Shown piece by piece: positions 43,187 to 51,657 of a stretch of 64,000 nt of DNA. The DNA comes from Firmicutes bacterium UBA2116 (GTDB lineage Bacteria > Bacillota > Clostridia > Tissierellales > Sedimentibacteraceae), in the NCBI GenBank assembly GCA_002331025.1, contig DCYG01000027.1, forward strand, positions 1-64,000. Reading direction: 5' to 3'. Numbering within the stretch: the first letter of the stretch is position 1; each line of letters opens with the position of its first letter. The position numbers and the translations under genes are program-made. The notes below the pieces were generated by a model. That model was not told the DNA's origin and did not search any database. It saw only the letters and a program-made list of their open reading frames with translations.

Positions 43187-44357
43187 TGACTTCACCTCCT
43201 AAATATTTATAGTCTTCCCAAAAGGTGGGATAGGATTTATTAACCGCTTGGCAATTTTCAAGTATTATTTCCTTTTCGCAGCTTGTTGCGGCAATAGCTA
43301 ATGACATTGCTATACGATGGTCATTCCAGCTGCTTACTTTGGTTCCGCCTGATAATTTTTCGACTCCGTTGATATTCAATCCGTCCTCGGTTTCATTAAT
43401 ATCAGCGCCGATTTTTTTCATTTCCGTTGAAATTGCTTTTAGTCTGTCCGATTCCTTTATACGAAGGCGTCCTGCATTTATTATTTTAGTTGCTAAGCCC
43501 TTTTTTAAAGATGCAAGCACGGATATTATCGGAACTAAGTCAGGTATTTGGGATGCATCAATTATAATTTCTCTCTCTGCGTTTTTGTATCTTTTTATTA
43601 TATCGACTATTTCCTTATCACCCTGTAAAGAAGTATCATTTAACCCCAAGCAATCAATATTATTTCCTAATTCATTTGCCGCTAAAAAGAAGCTTGCCTG
43701 AGAATAGTCGGCTTCTATAGTATAAGAGCCGCTTATATAATTCTGATTACCTCTGATATAAAATTCATTTGCGTTCATTTGTTTTATTAGAACTCCGAAT
43801 TTCTCCATTACATCAATTGTCATATTTACATAGCTTTTAGACTCCAAGCTGTCTGCAATTATTATATTAGAATCATCAGATAGAAGGGGAAGGGCAAAGA
43901 ATAAACCTGAAATAAACTGGGAGCTGATTTTACCTGATATTTTATATGTACCTGATTTCAAATTTCCTTTAACATATAATGGGACATCCTCAGATGCTTT
44001 ATAAGTAATATTCTGCTTATTAAAAATATCGAAATATATATCCAAGGGTCGCTCAAACAACCTTGAGCTTCCTGTAAATCTGCATTGATTATTCAAGACA
44101 AGGGAAATGGGAATTAAAAATCTGAGAGTTGAGCCGGATTCCTTACAATCAATCACCGGATTATGAATATGCCTGTCAATTAGCCGTTTCATGCCTTCCA
44201 CGGTTGCTTTTATGTCTTCAGATAAAATGAGATTCTTGATTATACTTTCACCGTCTTTACATAAAGAAGCGCAGATAACGGCCCTGTGGCTTAAGCTTTT
44301 TGAAGGAGGTATATTTAATTTTCCTTTGAGCTTTGTCGGCTTAATTAAAATATCCAT
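43167..44357 (-). CDS. aroA: 3-phosphoshikimate 1-carboxyvinyltransferase (EPSP synthase)
   Basis: Joins PEP to shikimate-3-phosphate. The 396-residue enzyme is somewhat short for the family (usually 425-435). Clear motifs are PPSKSLSHRAVICASL (substrate Lys-Ser), SGSTLRFLIP, SSQFISGLFFALP, EADYSQASFFLAAN and the C-terminal RLRIKESDRL and SWNDHRIAMSLAIAA. The region equivalent to the glyphosate-contact loop reads ESGSTLRF rather than GNAGTA, as in class II-like enzymes, so natural glyphosate tolerance is possible. ACAGGAGAAATT precedes the start. Confidence 0.95.
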   Translation of the reverse strand: MDILIKPTKLKGKLNIPPSKSLSHRAVICASLCKDGESIIKNLILSEDIKATVEGMKRLIDRHIHNPVIDCKESGSTLRFLIPISLVLNNQCRFTGSSRLFERPLDIYFDIFNKQNITYKASEDVPLYVKGNLKSGTYKISGKISSQFISGLFFALPLLSDDSNIIIADSLESKSYVNMTIDVMEKFGVLIKQMNANEFYIRGNQNYISGSYTIEADYSQASFFLAANELGNNIDCLGLNDTSLQGDKEIVDIIKRYKNAEREIIIDASQIPDLVPIISVLASLKKGLATKIINAGRLRIKESDRLKAISTEMKKIGADINETEDGLNINGVEKLSGGTKVSSWNDHRIAMSLAIAATSCEKEIILENCQAVNKSYPTFWEDYKYLGGEVNELNNR

Positions 44358-44378
44358 AATTTCTCCTGTTGTATGTCA

Positions 44379-45443
44379 TTACGGGGTTATAAACTCATCC
44401 ATTACATTAATTGGTACATTGTGTATAAAGCTTTCACTGATTGTCTTCATCAATATCAAATTTATATTATCATTTAAAATTTTTTTGTCGGATAAAATAT
44501 ATTTTTTAATTTCTTCTTTATTATAATCGTCTAAATTGTATTGAATATTAAAATTATCCAATACAGCTTTTAGTTTTTCGTATGTTCCGATTTCCGTATA
44601 TCCTATTCTTTCACTATTTTTTGTTATTATCAGCATGCCTGCTGATACTGCTTCTCCGTGAGCTATTTGGAAGCCGGAATATTTTTCAATGGCATGACCT
44701 ATTGTATGACCGAAGTTTAAGAGCATTCTCATACCATTATCCTTTTCATCAGATTCAATCAACTGTTTTTTTATGCTTAAGCATATATGTACGATTTCTT
44801 CTATATTCTCAAAGAGATTCTGATGTGATTTAATATTCACTAAAATTCGAAACAATGATAAATCCTTTATACAGGCATATTTTATAATTTCACCCATACC
44901 GTCTTTTATGTGTTTATCACTTAAGGTTAATAAAAAATCAGTATCAATCAATACTGCTTTTGGGTGATAGAAGCTTCCGGCTAAATTTTTTCCCTGTGTT
45001 AAATTAACTGCTGTTTTACCTCCGATACACGAATCTGTTTGTGCAATAAGTGATGTGGGTACTTGTATATAATCTATGCCTCTTAAATATGTAGAAGCCG
45101 CAAAGCCGGTTAAATCACCTACAACGCCGCCTCCAAAGGCAATTATCAAATCACTTCTCTGAATATTATATTCTGAAAGCTTCGCATAAATAAATTCCAA
45201 AACGCTGAGTGTCTTACTGTTTTCACCCGGCTTTATTACAATAAAGCTGACATGAAACTGCACATTTAAACTGCTTTCCAATTTGCTGCCGTACAGTTCA
45301 AATATATTTTCATCTGTCAGGACAGCTATTTTTTTGCCGGTATAAACCTTTTTAATTTCCTCTGACAGATTTTGAATTAAACCCTTTTTTATAATTACTT
45401 CGTACTTCATCGTGTTTTTTTCTATATTAATATCTAATTTCAT
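44379..45443 (-). CDS. aroB: 3-dehydroquinate synthase
   Basis: Cyclises DAHP to 3-dehydroquinate with NAD and Zn2+. The 354-residue protein has GENSKTLSVLEFIY, IIAFGGGVVGDLTGFAASTY (NAD loop), QVPTSLIAQTDSCIGGKTAVN, and the metal ligands in GMGEIIKYACI, LNFGHTIGHAIE and the intervening HGEAVSAGM. The ATG at 45443 begins one base after the aroF stop; the longer frame from 45473 lies inside aroF. Confidence 0.96.
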   Translation of the reverse strand: MKLDINIEKNTMKYEVIIKKGLIQNLSEEIKKVYTGKKIAVLTDENIFELYGSKLESSLNVQFHVSFIVIKPGENSKTLSVLEFIYAKLSEYNIQRSDLIIAFGGGVVGDLTGFAASTYLRGIDYIQVPTSLIAQTDSCIGGKTAVNLTQGKNLAGSFYHPKAVLIDTDFLLTLSDKHIKDGMGEIIKYACIKDLSLFRILVNIKSHQNLFENIEEIVHICLSIKKQLIESDEKDNGMRMLLNFGHTIGHAIEKYSGFQIAHGEAVSAGMLIITKNSERIGYTEIGTYEKLKAVLDNFNIQYNLDDYNKEEIKKYILSDKKILNDNINLILMKTISESFIHNVPINVMDEFITP

Positions 45444-45444
45444 A

Positions 45445-46458
45445 CTATATATCTCTTCCCACTGCTTTTGCAATAAGTTTTAATTTTTCCATAAGCTGCT
45501 TTAATTTATCCGGTTTTATCGATTGATTCCCGTCACACAGTGCATTTTCAGGATCGTTATGGACCTCAATTATTAAACCGTCGGCTCCTGCCGCGACAGA
45601 AGCAAGTGCCATTGGTTCCACCATCCACCACCTGCCTGTTGCATGGCTGGGGTCAACTATAACGGGAAGGTGGCTTAATTTTTTTATTACGGGAATCGCG
45701 CTTAGGTCTAAAGTATTCCTTGTATAGCTTTCAAACGTCCTTATCCCTCTTTCACACAATATAACATTTTCGTTTCCGCCAAGCAGTATGTATTCTGCTG
45801 ACATTAACAGTTCTTCAACCGTTGAGGACGGTCCTCTTTTTAATAATATGGGTTTGTTAATTCTTCCAAGTTGTTTTAACATTTCATAGTTTTGCATGTT
45901 ACGTGCGCCAACCTGTATAATATCAACACTATCAACATATTCATCCAAAAAATCCAAGGATGTTAATTCAGTTACTATGGGAAGCCCTGTATGTTGTTTG
46001 GCAAGCTTTAAAAGTTCTAATCCCTCAAGCTTCAATCCTTGGAAGCTGTATGGAGACGTCCTTGGCTTGAAAGCTCCTCCCCTTAAAAATTTAGCACCGT
46101 ATTTTTTAACATCATCGGCAATACTTAATATTTGCTCATGATTTTCTACTGAACAGGGACCTGCTATTATATTTATTTTATTTCCGCCGATGATTTCATC
46201 ATTAACTTTAATTTCAGTATTGTTGGGATGCAGCAGACGATTTGCTTTTTTATACGGTTCCTGAACAAATATTACCTTGTCAATAGCTTTGTATGCTTCA
46301 AAAATACCGGGATCGAGCTTGCTGACATCACCGATTAAACCAAGTATGTGATAATTTAATTCCTTGATTTCGTTAACCTCTAATCCCAATTTATTTATTT
46401 TATCTTTTATTATAGATATCTCTTTATTGTCAGCATTTTTATTTAAAATTAAAAGCAT
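45445..46458 (-). CDS. aroF: DAHP synthase (AroF/AroG, Bacillus-Thermotoga type)
   Basis: First step of aromatic synthesis, joining PEP and erythrose 4-phosphate. The 337-residue protein has the N-terminal ferredoxin-like domain (about residues 1-70) that gives Tyr or Phe feedback control in the Thermotoga enzyme, then the barrel: INIIAGPCSVENHEQIL, GAFKPRTSPYSFQG, VGARNMQNYEML, LLKRGPSSTVEE and VDPSHATGRWW. The ATG at 46458 follows TTGGAGTACCAT. It heads the operon aroF-aroB-aroA-aroC-mutase-aroK. Confidence 0.95.
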   Translation of the reverse strand: MLLILNKNADNKEISIIKDKINKLGLEVNEIKELNYHILGLIGDVSKLDPGIFEAYKAIDKVIFVQEPYKKANRLLHPNNTEIKVNDEIIGGNKINIIAGPCSVENHEQILSIADDVKKYGAKFLRGGAFKPRTSPYSFQGLKLEGLELLKLAKQHTGLPIVTELTSLDFLDEYVDSVDIIQVGARNMQNYEMLKQLGRINKPILLKRGPSSTVEELLMSAEYILLGGNENVILCERGIRTFESYTRNTLDLSAIPVIKKLSHLPVIVDPSHATGRWWMVEPMALASVAAGADGLIIEVHNDPENALCDGNQSIKPDKLKQLMEKLKLIAKAVGRDI

Positions 46459-46487
46459 ATGGTACTCCAATTATTTGTCATGATTAA

Positions 46488-46515
46488 AATTTATCATAAA
46501 TTAACAATATGTCAA
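46488..46515 (-). promoter_or_regulatory. Promoter of the aro operon
   Basis: Minus strand TTGACA (46515-46510), a 16-base spacer and TAAATT. The leader to aroF is only about 25 bases, so no riboswitch or T-box precedes this operon. Confidence 0.6.
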
Positions 46516-46604
46516 TAGTAAAATTGAATTGTCGAATTAAGAATTAATTGCGGGGATGATTGTTTTATGATATAATTTAAAAAAATATGGGTATAGGAGG
46601 CACT

Positions 46605-48440
46605 ATGAAAAAGGTTATATTGCTGGTAATTGTTCTTTCTTTAGTCCTTTCAATGACAGTAAATGCGGTAACATTGACAGACATTTCAAATCATTGGGCT
46701 AAAGGATACATAGAGAGAGTTGCAAACAATGGTTTGGTTGCCGGTTATGATGATAAAACATTTAAACCGGATAACAACGTTACGGTTTTAGAAGCATTGA
46801 TAATGATGTCAAGATTATATGACATTGATGAGGATTTAAGAGAACAAATAATTGAAGAATATGAATCAAGCTTTGATCGCATGCTTAATACGAAGGGTTA
46901 TGATTGGTCATTCGAATATTTATCGATAATAATTGAATTGGGAGTTGTTTCCGAAAAAGGTATTGAAGATATGTTTTCTAAAAAAACAATTTTTCAGGAT
47001 GCATCGAGAGAAGAAATAGCTGTACTTTTAACTAAAGCAATGCTATTAGGAAAAGAAGCGCAGGATTTGAAGGTGTATTCGCTTCCATTCACCGATGCGT
47101 CTAAAATATCTGCTTCGGCGAGACCTTATGTATACGTAATGTATGATAAGGAAATAATGCAGGGAGATGATAAAAAGAATGTCAATCCTACCAATAAAAT
47201 AACAAGGGCTGAGGTAGCAACAGTTATAGATAAGGCTTACGATTATTTGCAGGATAATGATGTGTATCCCGAATTTGAGAACTTTGCGAAAACAACTTTG
47301 GAAAGCGGTATAATCTCCCAGCTTTCATCATCTAAAAATGAAACGTATATATATATCAAAAATGAAAGCGGAAAAGAAAATATAATAAGAATAGATAACG
47401 GTACAAAGATAACCATAAATAACAGATCAAGAGATTTTGATGATTTGAAAAAGGACATGATTGTAAATTGCAAGATAGACGAGGACAGAACAGCCTTAAG
47501 CATAGAGGTGGATAATTCGAAAGAGGTTAAAAGCGGTAAAATATCCATAGTTGCTTATGCATCGCCTGCATCCTTGACAATAATTGACGGAGACAAGGAT
47601 AAGCTCCAATACAGAATACCTTCAGATGCTAAGGTTTATCTTGACGGTAAAGAGGTTGAACTGCGAAAATTAAATAAGAATGATGAAGTTACACTGCTGC
47701 TGGAGGATGGAAAGGTTTATCAGGTTAATGCTGTTAGCCGCATCAAAGAATATGAAGGCGTAATTTCCAAAATAGATTATTCTAAGTATCCTATTACAAT
47801 ATCTATAAAGATGGAGAATGATGAAGTAAAAACATTTAAGTTTAGCAGTGATGTTGAGGTTACGAGAAATGATAAAGCATCAAGCTTCGATCAGGTAAGG
47901 GTTGGGGATGAAGTCATCGTTACGACTGAGTATGATGATATGATCGAAATCAACACTGTTGCCAAGGAAGCTGAAATGAGCGGAATCATAAAAGAGATTA
48001 TATTAGGTTCGGAAAGCAAATTGAAAATTACCGATGAGGATGGAGAAGTTCAACAATATACAATAAGCAAAAATGTTATTGTAACACTTGGAAATAAAAC
48101 TGCATCCGTTAATGATCTGAGAATAGGATACAATGTAAATATCAATACTTCAGGAGGTGAAATTGTTACAATTGAAGCATCAGAGCTTCAGGCCGTAACA
48201 AATTTTTCCGGAAAAGTAATTTTTATTAATGAAAAAGACAAGATAATAATGATGCAAAATACAAGTACCGGAAGCGGTCAGCCTGAACTCGTATATTTAA
48301 AGGTAACCAATAATACGAGAATAATTAATATATCAGGTGACACAAAATATTTGAACAGCATAGAGGAAGGACAATATATATCAAGCTCGGCTGTTTCTCA
48401 AAGTGGAGAATATGTGGCTGTAAGCATAATAATACCGTAA
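46605..48440 (+). CDS. S-layer homology (SLH) domain surface protein
   Basis: A 611-residue exported protein. A signal peptide (MKKVILLVIVLSLVLSMTVNA) is followed by SLH repeats: DISNHWAKGYIERVANNGLV with GYDDKTFKPDNNVT (about residues 26-70), a second degenerate unit, and DASKISASARPYVYVMYDKE with PTNKITRAEVATVIDKAY (about 155-205). SLH domains tether proteins to the wall polymer. The C-terminal 380 residues are beta-rich repeats of the pattern G-K/V-I..I-x-x-x....I......V.., about four units of 70-80 residues, function unknown. The ATG at 46605 follows ATAGGAGGCACT. Confidence 0.9.
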   Translation: MKKVILLVIVLSLVLSMTVNAVTLTDISNHWAKGYIERVANNGLVAGYDDKTFKPDNNVTVLEALIMMSRLYDIDEDLREQIIEEYESSFDRMLNTKGYDWSFEYLSIIIELGVVSEKGIEDMFSKKTIFQDASREEIAVLLTKAMLLGKEAQDLKVYSLPFTDASKISASARPYVYVMYDKEIMQGDDKKNVNPTNKITRAEVATVIDKAYDYLQDNDVYPEFENFAKTTLESGIISQLSSSKNETYIYIKNESGKENIIRIDNGTKITINNRSRDFDDLKKDMIVNCKIDEDRTALSIEVDNSKEVKSGKISIVAYASPASLTIIDGDKDKLQYRIPSDAKVYLDGKEVELRKLNKNDEVTLLLEDGKVYQVNAVSRIKEYEGVISKIDYSKYPITISIKMENDEVKTFKFSSDVEVTRNDKASSFDQVRVGDEVIVTTEYDDMIEINTVAKEAEMSGIIKEIILGSESKLKITDEDGEVQQYTISKNVIVTLGNKTASVNDLRIGYNVNINTSGGEIVTIEASELQAVTNFSGKVIFINEKDKIIMMQNTSTGSGQPELVYLKVTNNTRIINISGDTKYLNSIEEGQYISSSAVSQSGEYVAVSIIIP

Positions 48441-49663
48441 TGATATACGATGTAATAATAATAGGAGCAGGAGCGGCAGGATTATTCAGCGCACTTTCTG
48501 TTAAAAATAAAAATGTTTTATTAATTGAAAAAAATACTGCACCGGGTCAAAAGCTTCTCATATCGGGTGCAGGTCAGTGCAACTATACAAATAATTGTAA
48601 TTTAGACGAGTTTTTAAAAAGATATGGCAATAGGGGCAGGTTTTTAAAATCTGCTCTTTTTAACTTTTCAAATATTGATACGATAGAATTTTTTGATAAG
48701 CATGGTGTTAAAAGCTTCATAAGAGAAGACGAAAAGGTATTTCCGGAATCATTAAAGGCTGAGGATATATTAAACACATTAATTTTTTGCTGCAAAAAAA
48801 GCGGTGTGGAATTTATATATGATTCAACCGTAGAAAACGTAATGTACCATGAAAATAAATTTTTTACGGTGAAAACTTCAAAATCTTCCTTTAGCGGTCA
48901 TAATGTAATAATTGCCACAGGCGGGAAGTCATATCCAAACACCGGTTCAACAGGCGATGGATATAAGCTCGCTCAAAACTTGGGTCATAAAATTGAAAAG
49001 CCGACGGAAAGCTTGACTCCTGTTTACACGGACAACTATGATTTTAAGGATATAACGGGAATTTCATTCAAGAATATAAGTGTGACATTATGGAGAAACA
49101 ATAAAAAAACAAATGAATTCAAGGGAGATTTTCTGTTTACTCACGTGAATATATCAGGTCCTGTTATTTTGAATAATTCAAGGTATATGGAAAAGGGAGA
49201 TATATTGAAAATTAATTTTACGACCTTTAAAAACAGTGAAGAATTTAAAAAGGATTTTGAGAATTTAATTTTAGCGTCAGGTAAAATGAATATTAAAACT
49301 GTTTTAAGAAAATATGATTTACCAAAACGTTTCATTGAAAAGATTATGGAGCTGGCAAATGCTGATGAAGAAATAAAATGCAGCCAGTTAGATAAAAGCA
49401 AAAGAAAGAAATTAATCGAGCTGATTTCAAATTACCCTTTCAGGATTGAAAAGTTAGGCGGTTTCCATATATCTATGGTTACAAAGGGTGGAGTATCAAC
49501 AGAAGAAATTAATACGAAAACCATGGAGTCAAAAATAATACCCCACCTTTATTTTGCAGGTGAGGTAATTGATTACGACGGTGATACGGGTGGTTTTAAC
49601 ATTCAGGCGGCATTTTCAACAGCAAAATTGGCTGCGGATGCAATTAATAAAAAATGGGGTTAG
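48440..49663 (+). CDS. HI0933/BaiN-family flavoprotein
   Basis: A 407-residue FAD enzyme of the YhiN/HI0933 family. DVIIIGAGAAGLFSALS is the dinucleotide-binding loop, GQKLLISGAGQCNYTNN the family signature, NVIIATGGKSYPNTGSTGDGY the second FAD motif and VIDYDGDTGGFNIQAAFSTA the C-terminal one. The physiological substrate is not known for most members; BaiN was proposed to reduce a bile acid intermediate, but that name should not be carried over. The ATG shares one base with the stop of the SLH gene (TAATG), an unexpected tight link between a surface protein and a cytoplasmic reductase. Confidence 0.9.
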   Translation: MIYDVIIIGAGAAGLFSALSVKNKNVLLIEKNTAPGQKLLISGAGQCNYTNNCNLDEFLKRYGNRGRFLKSALFNFSNIDTIEFFDKHGVKSFIREDEKVFPESLKAEDILNTLIFCCKKSGVEFIYDSTVENVMYHENKFFTVKTSKSSFSGHNVIIATGGKSYPNTGSTGDGYKLAQNLGHKIEKPTESLTPVYTDNYDFKDITGISFKNISVTLWRNNKKTNEFKGDFLFTHVNISGPVILNNSRYMEKGDILKINFTTFKNSEEFKKDFENLILASGKMNIKTVLRKYDLPKRFIEKIMELANADEEIKCSQLDKSKRKKLIELISNYPFRIEKLGGFHISMVTKGGVSTEEINTKTMESKIIPHLYFAGEVIDYDGDTGGFNIQAAFSTAKLAADAINKKWG

Positions 49664-49666
49664 GCT

Positions 49667-50404
49667 TTATTCTAATTTTTTAAATGCATTCAATATCGCC
49701 GCTATTATTATTGAATACAAAGGTATCATAAAGAAGTTCGTCAGCACTCTTGCCGGCAGCCATGCCATTATTCCCTTTCCGTATAAAATAGTTAAAAAGT
49801 AAGTATTCAATATAATTGAGGTTACCAATTGTGTAACACTGACAGTAAAAACAATTTTATTCATATTGTAATCACTGTGCTTGGATGTTATTTTTATGGG
49901 AATAATTAAATAAATTAACACTAAAGCAAAAAATCCCGCTATATAAATAGGATTCAAAGAGTTTCCGTTATACATTATACCGTTATCAAAGGTTAACAGA
50001 CCTTGATAAATGAATATTGATACGAAGCTAACAGATAAAAGCGATATAAAAATTGTATTTAAAAAATTATAATTTATATCTTTCTTTGTATACTTATAAA
50101 TCAAGCCGGGCAATAAACCGGTTAAGCCGCTGGCTAATGTAAAACCGGGGAAAAACGGACCTCCGGGTTTAACCATAAAGTTAATCAAGTCTGCTGATGC
50201 ACCTGCTAAGAATCCGGTTGCCGGACCTAACATTATTCCTGATAACATTAAGGGTATAGATGCGAAGTTTATACGCAGCGCCGGAATTCCTCCAAGTGGT
50301 ATATAAACCTCAAACATAACCTTAAGAACTAAGCTCATGGCTATAAAAAGCCCGGCTCTCACAATCTTTAATGATGTGAATTTTTGTGCTGTATTATTTC
50401 TCAT
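49667..50404 (-). CDS. folT: Folate ECF transporter substrate-binding subunit FolT
   Basis: A 245-residue membrane protein with six or seven hydrophobic segments. It has the ECF S-component pattern: an N-terminal AGLFIAMSLVLKVMFEVYIP helix with small residues that contact the T component, then RINFASIPLMLSGIMLGPATG and GASADLINFM. The folate assignment rests mainly on the THF riboswitch directly upstream. The ATG at 50404 lies behind AAGGAGGATAAT. The energising EcfA, EcfA' and EcfT genes are elsewhere, as is usual for group II ECF transporters. Confidence 0.88.
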   Translation of the reverse strand: MRNNTAQKFTSLKIVRAGLFIAMSLVLKVMFEVYIPLGGIPALRINFASIPLMLSGIMLGPATGFLAGASADLINFMVKPGGPFFPGFTLASGLTGLLPGLIYKYTKKDINYNFLNTIFISLLSVSFVSIFIYQGLLTFDNGIMYNGNSLNPIYIAGFFALVLIYLIIPIKITSKHSDYNMNKIVFTVSVTQLVTSIILNTYFLTILYGKGIMAWLPARVLTNFFMIPLYSIIIAAILNAFKKLE

Positions 50405-50405
50405 A

Positions 50406-50565
50406 TTATCCTCCTTCTTGAGCAATAATACCTCCGCACAATATAGGAGGATAACACTGTAATTATCCTCAAATACAGCGGAAGCGACAAGATACCGCAG
50501 CGTAAAGCTTTCGTTTAAGGGCGACATCCCATCCCCTAACACTTAACGCACCTTGTCTACTCTGT
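50406..50565 (-). promoter_or_regulatory. THF (folT) riboswitch with translational expression platform
   Basis: On the minus strand the aptamer (50565-50474) reads AGAGTAGACAAGGTGCGTTA, then AGTG, GGGATGTCG, ACGAAAGC and GCGGTATCTTGTCGC TTCCGCT, the conserved THF aptamer pattern with its pseudoknot and GGATGTC core. Downstream are three complementary pieces: GAGGATAA (50470-50463), TTATCCTCCT (50453-50444) and the binding site AAGGAGGATAA (50416-50406). The middle piece can pair with the first or cover the binding site, so tetrahydrofolate binding should switch folT translation off. Confidence 0.9.
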
Positions 50566-50696
50566 TAAATATTAATACATAGTATCATGTTTTTTGAAAT
50601 ATGTCTATAATTAATAATCTGTTTTTAATTTAATCGTAATTTAATAGATTTTCTAATTCGTAAATATATATCTAATCTTAAGATGTATATTTTTTC

Positions 50697-50725
50697 TTGA
50701 CAACAATACGTTTTCCTGTTATAGT
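50697..50725 (+). promoter_or_regulatory. Promoter of the panB-TRAP operon
   Basis: TTGACA, a 17-base spacer and TATAGT. The 70 bases between it and panB include the small hairpin ACCGCAATGCGG (50759-50770), a possible operator. The AT-rich bases 50570-50690 show no gene. Confidence 0.75.
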
Positions 50726-50797
50726 TTGAATAAATAAAATCGAATAATGGTTTATCATACCGCAATGCGGCATATAATTTAAATTGGAGGGTATAAC

Positions 50798-51628
50798 ATG
50801 AAGACAAAATTTACAGTTACAGATTTTAAAAAGTATAAAAAAGAAGGTAAAAAGTTTTCATTTGTGACAGCGTATGATTATACTATGGCATCAATTATTA
50901 ATGAAAGTAATTGTGAAATAATACTTGTAGGGGATTCGCTTGGAATGGTTATGTTAGGCTATACATCTACTACGAGTGTAACTATGGATGACATAATTCA
51001 TCATACAAAACCTGTAGTTAAAGGAGCACCTGATACCTTTGTTATCAGTGATATGCCGTTTGGATCTTATAACACAAGTGTAGAAAAGGCAGTTGAAAAT
51101 GCAAATAGATTAATAAAAGAAACCGGATGTGATTGCGTAAAACTTGAAGGTGGAGAAGAAATTATTGATACAATAAAAGCTATAATTAATGGTGGGATTG
51201 CAGTTGTAGGTCATATTGGACTCACACCACAAAGAGCAACACAATTGGGTGGTTTTAAAGTTCAAGGATCAACACCTGAAAGTGCTAAAAATTTAATTGA
51301 AACAGCGGTATTATTAGAAAAAGCAGGAGTTATAGCCATAGTTCTTGAATGCGTTCCGTCAGTAGTAGCAAAAAGAATAACTGAATCTGTAAGTATTCCT
51401 GTTTTAGGTATTGGAGCAGGAAAGTACGTAGATTGTCAGGTGTTGGTTACACAAGATTTGCTGGGAATGTATAATGATTTTAAACCAAAATTTGTAAAGC
51501 GCTTTGCACAAATACGTAACGAAATGATAAAAGGTTTGAATCAATTCCATGATGAAACACTAAATGGTGAATTTCCAACACCGGAATATTCATTTAATAA
51601 GGAAGTCGAATTGGATAGATTATATTAA
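50798..51628 (+). CDS. panB: 3-methyl-2-oxobutanoate hydroxymethyltransferase (PanB) or PanB-like enzyme
   Basis: PanB adds a hydroxymethyl group from 5,10-methylene-THF to 2-ketoisovalerate to give ketopantoate. The 276-residue barrel keeps the known catalytic and Mg residues: D46 (VGDSLGM), D85 (SDMPFGSY), K115 and E117 (VKLEGGE) and E184 (LECVPS). Usual Bacillota panB lies with panC and panD, but none is near; instead a TRAP transporter and IclR regulator follow, which suggests a substrate-specific or catabolic use, for instance cleaving imported ketopantoate or similar keto acids. The gene is more AT-rich than the aro and leu genes. GGAGGGTATAAC precedes the start. Confidence 0.88.
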   Translation: MKTKFTVTDFKKYKKEGKKFSFVTAYDYTMASIINESNCEIILVGDSLGMVMLGYTSTTSVTMDDIIHHTKPVVKGAPDTFVISDMPFGSYNTSVEKAVENANRLIKETGCDCVKLEGGEEIIDTIKAIINGGIAVVGHIGLTPQRATQLGGFKVQGSTPESAKNLIETAVLLEKAGVIAIVLECVPSVVAKRITESVSIPVLGIGAGKYVDCQVLVTQDLLGMYNDFKPKFVKRFAQIRNEMIKGLNQFHDETLNGEFPTPEYSFNKEVELDRLY

Positions 51629-51657
51629 GTTTTTTAATGGGAGGTGTTGTAAGTAGC

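Noticed and set aside
50474..50542. Longer FolT frame reading through the riboswitch to 50542
   Set aside because: The upstream residues are encoded by the aptamer; ATG 50404 with AAGGAGGATAAT is clearly the start.
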